Below, one piece after another: positions 32,486 to 36,003 of a stretch of DNA of 36,003 bases. The notes beneath the pieces were generated by a model. It saw only the letters and a program-made list of their open reading frames with translations. It did no database searches and had not been told where the DNA came from. Position 1 is the stretch's first letter, and each line of letters opens with the position of its first letter. Location: positions 1 to 36,003 of the IMG/VR virus record IMGVR_UViG_3300036903_000029; one strand, given 5' to 3'. The stretch is from a virus. The position numbers and the translations under genes were made by a program.

Positions 32486-33076
32486 GGTTCACCCCGAAGC
32501 GAAGGAAATGCACGGTGAATGCCAAAGCGACGGTGAGTGGAGCGAGTGGACTAAGTGGCGGGACCGGGGCGGCTATTCGTCCGCCCCGTTTGTTCGCGGC
32601 GGCCAGTCAAATAAAGGGGTAGTTGGGGGTGACTGGCCGCCAAACTCTATGGCGAGGGAATTCTAGCCCAGCCCCAAAACCATGTCTGTACGGTTTTGTA
32701 CGTATGTGGGGGAATCCGATCGGAGACGCAGGCCAGCTCATCGATGTCACCTGCCGGTGACGGTTATCGCTTGACCGCGCCCACGAGTAAAGCGTTAGAG
32801 CTCGGGGCCAGGATGGCCAGCGCCGCGATTCCTCTGGCGTACGGCAAACGATTTCGGGGTTACTCGAGTAAACGGGCGAGGGGTTTTGAAGGGCGTCTTA
32901 AATCGCCTCTATTCGCTACACGCAGGATTCATAGTCCTGCGCGTACCGTTGGAGTGGCTGATCGTTTGGCGCTCGCCCCGGACAGGCCGGGACTCGACGC
33001 GACTCATTCTTTATTTTATATGGGATTTACGCCTAACCGTGACTCGCCAAGACTGCCCGAAACTCGACAGAACATC
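32486..33076. other. Noncoding interval with hairpins, palindrome and integrase arm-like repeats
   Basis: No convincing gene here; a rightward frame at 32696-33082 looks random. Contents: hairpin CGGGGCGG/CCGCCCCG (32565-32572, 32581-32588); a perfect 12-bp inverted repeat (32598-32609 with 32630-32641) round a G-rich 20-base spacer; the palindrome TTACTCGAGTAA (32860-32871); an anticodon-arm-like hairpin (32921-32941); and three ACTCG[A/C]C repeats. The promoter of the minus-strand gene at 31817-32485 must lie in its left part. Confidence 0.6.
32992..33076. repeat. Three short direct repeats, candidate integrase arm sites
   Basis: ACTCGAC (32992-32998), ACTCGCC (33042-33048) and ACTCGAC (33062-33068), each followed three bases later by an AC-starting element (ACTC, ACTG, AC). 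They lie on the same strand directly beside the tRNA half. Lambda-type integrases bind such repeats flanking the att core. Confidence 0.45.
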
Positions 33077-33115
33077 TCCTAAGTCCTGCGAGTCTGCCTA
33101 TTCCGCCACTCCCGC
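33077..33115 (-). other. 5' half of tRNA-Leu(UAG): candidate attP core
   Basis: On the minus strand, from 33115: acceptor strand GCGGGAG, TG, D-arm GCGGAATAGGCAGACTCG, then 5' anticodon strand CAGGA and loop CTTAGGA with anticodon TAG. The expected 3' strand TCCTG does not follow, and no T-arm or matching acceptor 3' strand (CTCCCGC) is found beyond. One D-stem pair is mismatched (C11/T24). The end lies 8 bases from the integrase stop codon. Anticodon loops are standard crossover sites for tyrosine integrases, so this is read as phage-carried identity with the host tRNA gene. Confidence 0.65.
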
Positions 33116-33123
33116 ACGGGCAG

Positions 33124-34209
33124 TTATCCAGCGAATTCGAGCACGTTCTGGCGTTCGTCCAGGGCGTCAGTGGCTGTTCTAGTGGCTGTTGCCAGCTTTT
33201 CTACCGCGGCCCGCTGATGGTCCGGAGCCAGATGGGCGTACCGTTCCGTCATTGTAATCGATTTATGCCCTAGAAGGGTTTGGACGGTGCGGAGCGGAAC
33301 CCCCTCCATCACCAGGCGGCTGGCGAAGGTATGCCGCAAATCGTGCCACGTGAAATTATCCACCTTGGCCAGGACCAGCGCGTCCTCAAACCAACGACGC
33401 CAATCGCGCTGCCCGGCGCGCTTTGCCTCCGGAGTCACGTAGCCGGAGCCGTTGGTTCTCGAGTAAAGGATCTTTAGCGCTGTGCCGGCGGCCGAATTGA
33501 TGGGCAGAAACCGGCGGCCGGTCTTTCCCCGCACAGTCAGAATTCCCCGCCCCAGATCCACCGCTTCCCACTTCAACTGAAACTGCTCGCCACGGCGCAT
33601 TCCGGTATGCAGCGCCAGATCCAACTCCTGCTCGCGCTCGGGATATTCCCGGCGAACCACCCGACGGATCTCGCGCTCCTCACCCTCTTCCAGGAACCGG
33701 ATGCGCGCCTCGTTTTCCTTGTAGCGCTTCACCTTGGCGACGGGATTCCCTGGAAGAATGCCGGCGCGATCGGCGAACGAAAAAATGCTCGATAGCAGCG
33801 AGCGATAACGGTTCACCGTGGATCCAGAGAGTCCCGCCTGCTTCATAGCTCGCATCTTTCGCTCAATCAACGGCGCGGCCACTTCCTCGGCCAGCATGTG
33901 CTTCCAATCGGCCAGCAGTTTTTTCATGCGGATGCTATCGGCCCTCATCGTAAGCGGCGCCAGGCGCGCGTGCTTTTCATCCATAGCCTGATTGACCAGC
34001 TCGCCGAAAGTGATTTTGGGTTTCTGGCGTTGAGGAGGAAAGAAATTGCTCAATCGGATCTGGGTCTTGCGCATCCGGTAGGCTTCGACGGCGGAGGATT
34101 TCGGACCCACCTTTTCACGATGGCGCTTGCCGGCCGCGTCGTAATAATTGATGTGCCAGATATTCGATCCGCGGGGATGCTCGTAGACGCCGCGCTGGTT
34201 GGCACTCAC
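33124..34209 (-). CDS. int: Tyrosine-type phage integrase
   Basis: It encodes 361 residues from GTG 34209. This start gives an N-terminus beginning SANQRGVYEHPRGSNIW, usual for this family, and overlaps the upstream stop as GTGA; an ATG at 34269 is possible but less natural. The N-terminal arm-binding part is followed by a SAM-like core-binding domain (~residues 65-165) and the catalytic domain. Catalytic residues: R205 (HTGMRRGEQ), K229 (GKTGRR), H289 and R292 (WHDLRHTF), H315 (LLGHKSITMTERYAH) and nucleophile Y324. All are present, so it should be active. It catalyses integration and excision at the neighbouring att site. Confidence 0.95.
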   Translation of the reverse strand: MSANQRGVYEHPRGSNIWHINYYDAAGKRHREKVGPKSSAVEAYRMRKTQIRLSNFFPPQRQKPKITFGELVNQAMDEKHARLAPLTMRADSIRMKKLLADWKHMLAEEVAAPLIERKMRAMKQAGLSGSTVNRYRSLLSSIFSFADRAGILPGNPVAKVKRYKENEARIRFLEEGEEREIRRVVRREYPEREQELDLALHTGMRRGEQFQLKWEAVDLGRGILTVRGKTGRRFLPINSAAGTALKILYSRTNGSGYVTPEAKRAGQRDWRRWFEDALVLAKVDNFTWHDLRHTFASRLVMEGVPLRTVQTLLGHKSITMTERYAHLAPDHQRAAVEKLATATRTATDALDERQNVLEFAG

Positions 34210-35135
34210 TGTAAATCGTTCCCCTTGACGCAATACCCGATTGCCCCATTGGCCAATCTGAACATGCAAAAAGTACTGCGATATTTATTCCCGTAGCTGT
34301 CCTCATAAAGAATCACGCCACCTACCGCCAGCGAATCGTTAAATGTGTTCATACTGTCGATCATTTCCTGGGTTAGCGGAACTTCGCTGAAACCCGTCTT
34401 ATAGTTTTGCCCGACTACTCCCGGAGCGGCGATCGAGTCCCCCATAGCATCCATGGCGGAATGGGGGCATATTTGGTCCAGGTTGATACGTTCACTAGCC
34501 GAGAGTCCGTAGGTGAGCCCAGCGCACATGCGGAACCTCACCGCAGGGACCGGCCCACTGTTCGTAGCGAGGACAGACCACGCGGCTAGCTTCCCCGCCG
34601 TTAACTCGGGAGCATTGGCTTGAACCCACACCACCGGCCGCTGCGCCTTCTGGAAGTATCGACGGTATAAATCCAAGGTTCCCTGGCTAGTTGAAGCAAG
34701 GAGACGCTGCTGGCTAACGCCATTATGCAGCTCAGTCACTTGGTTGGCGGCATTTGTCGCCAGGACTTTCGTACTACTCGCAAGATCGTGCGTGTCGGTC
34801 CCGGAGACTTTCATTTGTTCTAGCTGGCCGCTCATCGCGGATAATTGCTTTTTCATCACACCGAGCTGTTTCCAGTAAACTCCTAGGGCCAACAGTGCTA
34901 CAAAGGCTAAGATGGCGTTGGTGGCCACGACCCACTTTTCGCCTTGAGTCCAATGAGCAAGACCTACTTTTTTTTCGCCTTTTGTTGCGTCGTCGCTCTC
35001 GCGTGCGCTTATTTCGCTCAGTACGCGTTGATTCTTCGCTCCGACGACAGAGGTCGATGGCGAAAGTGGCCTCTGGGCCGACGCCTCGTCATTGGGCTTC
35101 CCCTCTGCATTCTCTTTGTGCTCGTCACCTTCCAA
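34206..35135 (-). CDS. Single-pass membrane protein of the lysogeny operon
   Basis: It encodes 309 residues from TTG 35135, with GAGGAAA about 8 bases upstream. Residues 1-65 are hydrophilic and charged. One membrane helix follows (WVVATNAILAFVALLALGVYW, ~residues 68-88), then a coiled coil (KQLGVMKKQLSAMSGQLEQMK ...). A globular domain near residue 165 begins KAQRPVVWVQANAPELTAGKLAAWSVLATNSGPVPA, resembling a beta-sandwich. It sits 4 bases after the RHH gene and is coupled to int. Expression together with lysogeny genes suggests a function in the prophage state, such as superinfection exclusion or host membrane alteration; this is inference. Confidence 0.75.
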   Translation of the reverse strand: MEGDEHKENAEGKPNDEASAQRPLSPSTSVVGAKNQRVLSEISARESDDATKGEKKVGLAHWTQGEKWVVATNAILAFVALLALGVYWKQLGVMKKQLSAMSGQLEQMKVSGTDTHDLASSTKVLATNAANQVTELHNGVSQQRLLASTSQGTLDLYRRYFQKAQRPVVWVQANAPELTAGKLAAWSVLATNSGPVPAVRFRMCAGLTYGLSASERINLDQICPHSAMDAMGDSIAAPGVVGQNYKTGFSEVPLTQEMIDSMNTFNDSLAVGGVILYEDSYGNKYRSTFCMFRLANGAIGYCVKGNDLQ

Positions 35136-35139
35136 GCGG

Positions 35140-35379
35140 TCAATTTCCTCGTCGGCGATTAGCGGCCTTTACGGTAGACATCTGATCGCGAAGCATTTGA
35201 AGGCTACCGGCCCGCTCGTAGAGTGGGGCTGTGATTTTTAGCAGCTTTCGGGCGAGGTCCGCAAGGGGAATCTCTTCGCGCTCGGCCATTTTTTCAAAAC
35301 GCGCGTACCACTCGGCGTCGAGGCGGACGTGAATCTGGCTGCGGAGCAACCCGCGTACCAGCTTATTTACTTTCGGCAT
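35140..35379 (-). CDS. Small ribbon-helix-helix-like protein
   Basis: It encodes 79 residues from ATG 35379 (MPKVNKLVRGLLRSQ...). The piece SQIHVRLDAEWYARFEKMAEREEIPLADLARKLLKI shows a short strand, helix, turn, helix in the style of CopG/Arc proteins. It overlaps the gene before by 17 bases. Likely a DNA-binding regulator or excision factor; similarity is by pattern only. Confidence 0.65.
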   Translation of the reverse strand: MPKVNKLVRGLLRSQIHVRLDAEWYARFEKMAEREEIPLADLARKLLKITAPLYERAGSLQMLRDQMSTVKAANRRRGN

Positions 35380-35713
35380 ATCGTCCCGCTCGCTTGGTGA
35401 GATATTCCGCAATGTCATCAATGACCGCGTTGGGCGCCCGCTCGAAGATGGCATCCAGGGCGATATGCAACCGGTCCTGCAGCTCCTCGGAAACCCGCCG
35501 GGAATAACGACGCCGCTTTCCTTCCCGATAGGCTTCGAGCGATCCGCTGGATTTATATTCCTTCCAGGCCGCATCCCAAACCGCCGCCATTAAATCAGCC
35601 CGCCGCTTGAGCGCTTCACGCGTGAGCGCCGCGTCGATTTCCCGTACCTCCGCCAGTGGCCGCCGGAAACTGACCGGATAGCTGATGTCCTCAGTAGATA
35701 CCGTTTTGCTCAT
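35363..35713 (-). CDS. Small regulatory protein, possible ribbon-helix-helix
   Basis: It encodes 116 residues from ATG 35713. YPVSFRRPLAEVREIDAALTREALKRRADLMAAVWDAAWKEY could be a strand-helix-helix DNA-binding unit, then a basic stretch (YREGKRRRYSRRVSEEL) and a helical C-terminus. First gene of the leftward operon, divergent from the HTH gene, which is the usual place for cro/cI-type regulators. The promoter starts almost at its ATG, so the mRNA may be leaderless. Confidence 0.65.
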   Translation of the reverse strand: MSKTVSTEDISYPVSFRRPLAEVREIDAALTREALKRRADLMAAVWDAAWKEYKSSGSLEAYREGKRRRYSRRVSEELQDRLHIALDAIFERAPNAVIDDIAEYLTKRAGRYAESK

Positions 35714-35726
35714 TGTGACAATTGTG
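35712..35726. promoter_or_regulatory. Overlapping palindromes, candidate operator
   Basis: ATTGTGACAAT (35712-35722, perfect 5+1+5) overlaps ACAATTGT (35718-35725). Together they cover the -10 box of the leftward promoter and the start codon of its first gene, so a bound repressor would block the leftward operon. Confidence 0.5.
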
Positions 35727-35749
35727 CCTTTAGAGATTTCACTTGACAA
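35721..35749 (-). promoter_or_regulatory. Leftward lysogeny-operon promoter
   Basis: On the minus strand TTGTCA (35749-35744), 17 bases, then CACAAT (35726-35721). Predicted start near 35714, next to the ATG at 35713. Its -35 box shares bases with the rightward -35. Confidence 0.5.
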
Positions 35750-35772
35750 CGTATTTGTACTGGCCGTACTAT
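35743..35772 (+). promoter_or_regulatory. Rightward promoter of the HTH regulator
   Basis: Perfect TTGACA (35743-35748), 18 bases, TACTAT (35767-35772). The start site would be about 35779, three bases before the ATG at 35782, so a leaderless or nearly leaderless mRNA is expected, as known for lambda cI from PRM. Confidence 0.7.
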
Positions 35773-35781
35773 GCCGTCTGT

Positions 35782-36003
35782 ATGGGAACGCACACAGACA
35801 AGCGTAGCGAGCTCGCACGGCTGATGGAAAAGTGCCGTAGCGAACGGGGCATTTCGCTCCACTCCGCAGCCAAGCGGCTGGGAATCCATTACACCGGCCT
35901 GTCGAAAATTGAGCGCGGGCTCACCAAGCCACGCCGGACGACGGCATTGAAGATTGTCGATTTCCTGCGGGCGTACGGATATTTTCCCCGGGCGGCGGCC
36001 TAA
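35782..36003 (+). CDS. HTH (XRE/Cro-like) regulator
   Basis: It encodes 73 residues from ATG 35782 (MGTHTDKRSEL); an earlier ATG at 35743 lies in the promoter and is rejected. Residues ~10-60 form a five-helix XRE domain: LARLMEKCRSERGISLHSAAKRLGIHYTGLSKIERGLTKPRRTTALKIVDFL, with the recognition helix in HYTGLSKIERG. No C-terminal peptidase or dimerisation domain, so it is Cro-sized, not a RecA-cleavable repressor. It probably governs the switch together with the divergent regulators. The stop codon is the last three bases of the window. Confidence 0.88.
   Translation: MGTHTDKRSELARLMEKCRSERGISLHSAAKRLGIHYTGLSKIERGLTKPRRTTALKIVDFLRAYGYFPRAAA

Larger units (their letters stand above)
1..36003. 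mobile_element. Temperate siphophage genome segment (late genes, attP, integrase, immunity switch)
   Basis: The window has HNH, terS, terL, portal, capsid protease and major capsid in sequence, then head-tail joining genes, tail genes, lysis genes, integrase and a divergent repressor-like gene. That is a complete structural set for a lambda/HK97-like siphovirus, with a GTA-type distal tail (DUF2460, DUF2163, NlpC/P60, hub). No ribosomal, metabolic or other clear host housekeeping gene is present. Replication genes are missing, so the segment is probably incomplete on the right. Phage identity is near certain. Whether it is integrated cannot be decided from the sequence, but the att region suggests it is not. 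Confidence 0.95.

Noticed and set aside
32921-32941. A complete tRNA gene built on this hairpin
   Set aside because: The anticodon-like stem is perfect, but neither strand gives acceptor, D or T arms at the needed distances.
32696-33082. 128-codon rightward frame in the att region
   Set aside because: No ribosome binding site, low-complexity translation, and it runs through the tRNA half and arm repeats.
33077-33115. Functional tRNA-Leu gene
   Set aside because: Only the 5' half is present; 3' anticodon strand, variable arm, T-arm and acceptor 3' strand are missing, and one D-stem pair is mismatched.
33077-33126. Prophage-chromosome junction at this point
   Set aside because: Phage genes lie on both sides and the tRNA is not completed by a 3' half, so an intact attP is likelier.
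1-36003. CRISPR array or insertion sequence
   Set aside because: No regularly spaced repeats of 23-40 bases and no transposase found; the repeats seen are short and local.

Overview
This window is most of the late region and the lysogeny control region of a temperate, long-tailed (siphovirus-type) phage. The host is probably an Acidobacteriota bacterium. The main host evidence is the exported 222-residue protein at 31817-32485, a type I associate with acidobacterial genomes. High GC with strong GC bias at third codon positions, and fibre proteins of the 'SVTSVGLSMP...' style, fit but prove nothing. I could run no database search; family names rest on recognised motifs and gene order. Layout: 1-1275 holds two unrecognised small genes and an HNH nuclease. 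1386-8338 is the packaging and head module: P27-type small terminase, large terminase, HK97-type portal, S49 capsid protease with an odd cysteine-rich tail, and HK97-fold major capsid protein. 8416-13225 carries a head-associated protein, a gp6-like connector, a small exported beta protein, head closure, HK97 gp10-like protein, DUF3168 tail terminator, tail tube and two unknowns. 13376-14184 is a tail assembly chaperone pair joined by an apparent programmed -1 frameshift. 14393-22634 is tape measure, DUF2460, DUF2163, NlpC/P60 and hub, in the same order as the distal tail genes of the Rhodobacter gene transfer agent (GTA). The hub is split by one in-frame stop codon. 22644-28335 is a fibre and decoration region where three of five proteins begin with Sec or lipoprotein signals. 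28410-29560 is a lysis cassette: transglycosylase, small lipoprotein and two membrane proteins. 29611-31699 carries small late genes, two of them exported, plus a candidate structured RNA. After a minus-strand envelope gene (31817-32485) comes a 640-bp noncoding interval. It holds a candidate attP: the 5' half of a tRNA-Leu(UAG), cut at the anticodon loop, with three short repeats that look like integrase arm sites. 33124-35713 is a minus-strand operon of two small probable DNA-binding proteins, a single-pass membrane protein and a tyrosine integrase. A 73-residue HTH regulator is divergently transcribed at the right edge. How it fits together: structural genes run rightward with many ATGA or 1-base overlaps. 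The lysogeny genes run leftward from a bidirectional promoter whose two -35 boxes overlap. No replication, recombination or DNA modification genes are visible, so the early region probably lies beyond the right edge. Phage genes on both sides of the tRNA half, with no 3' half present, fit an unintegrated (or circularly permuted) attP better than a prophage-chromosome junction. The oddest property is the number of late-region products with export signals, including a beta domain found both alone among the head genes and fused to a TIM-barrel-like exported protein at the fibre end.
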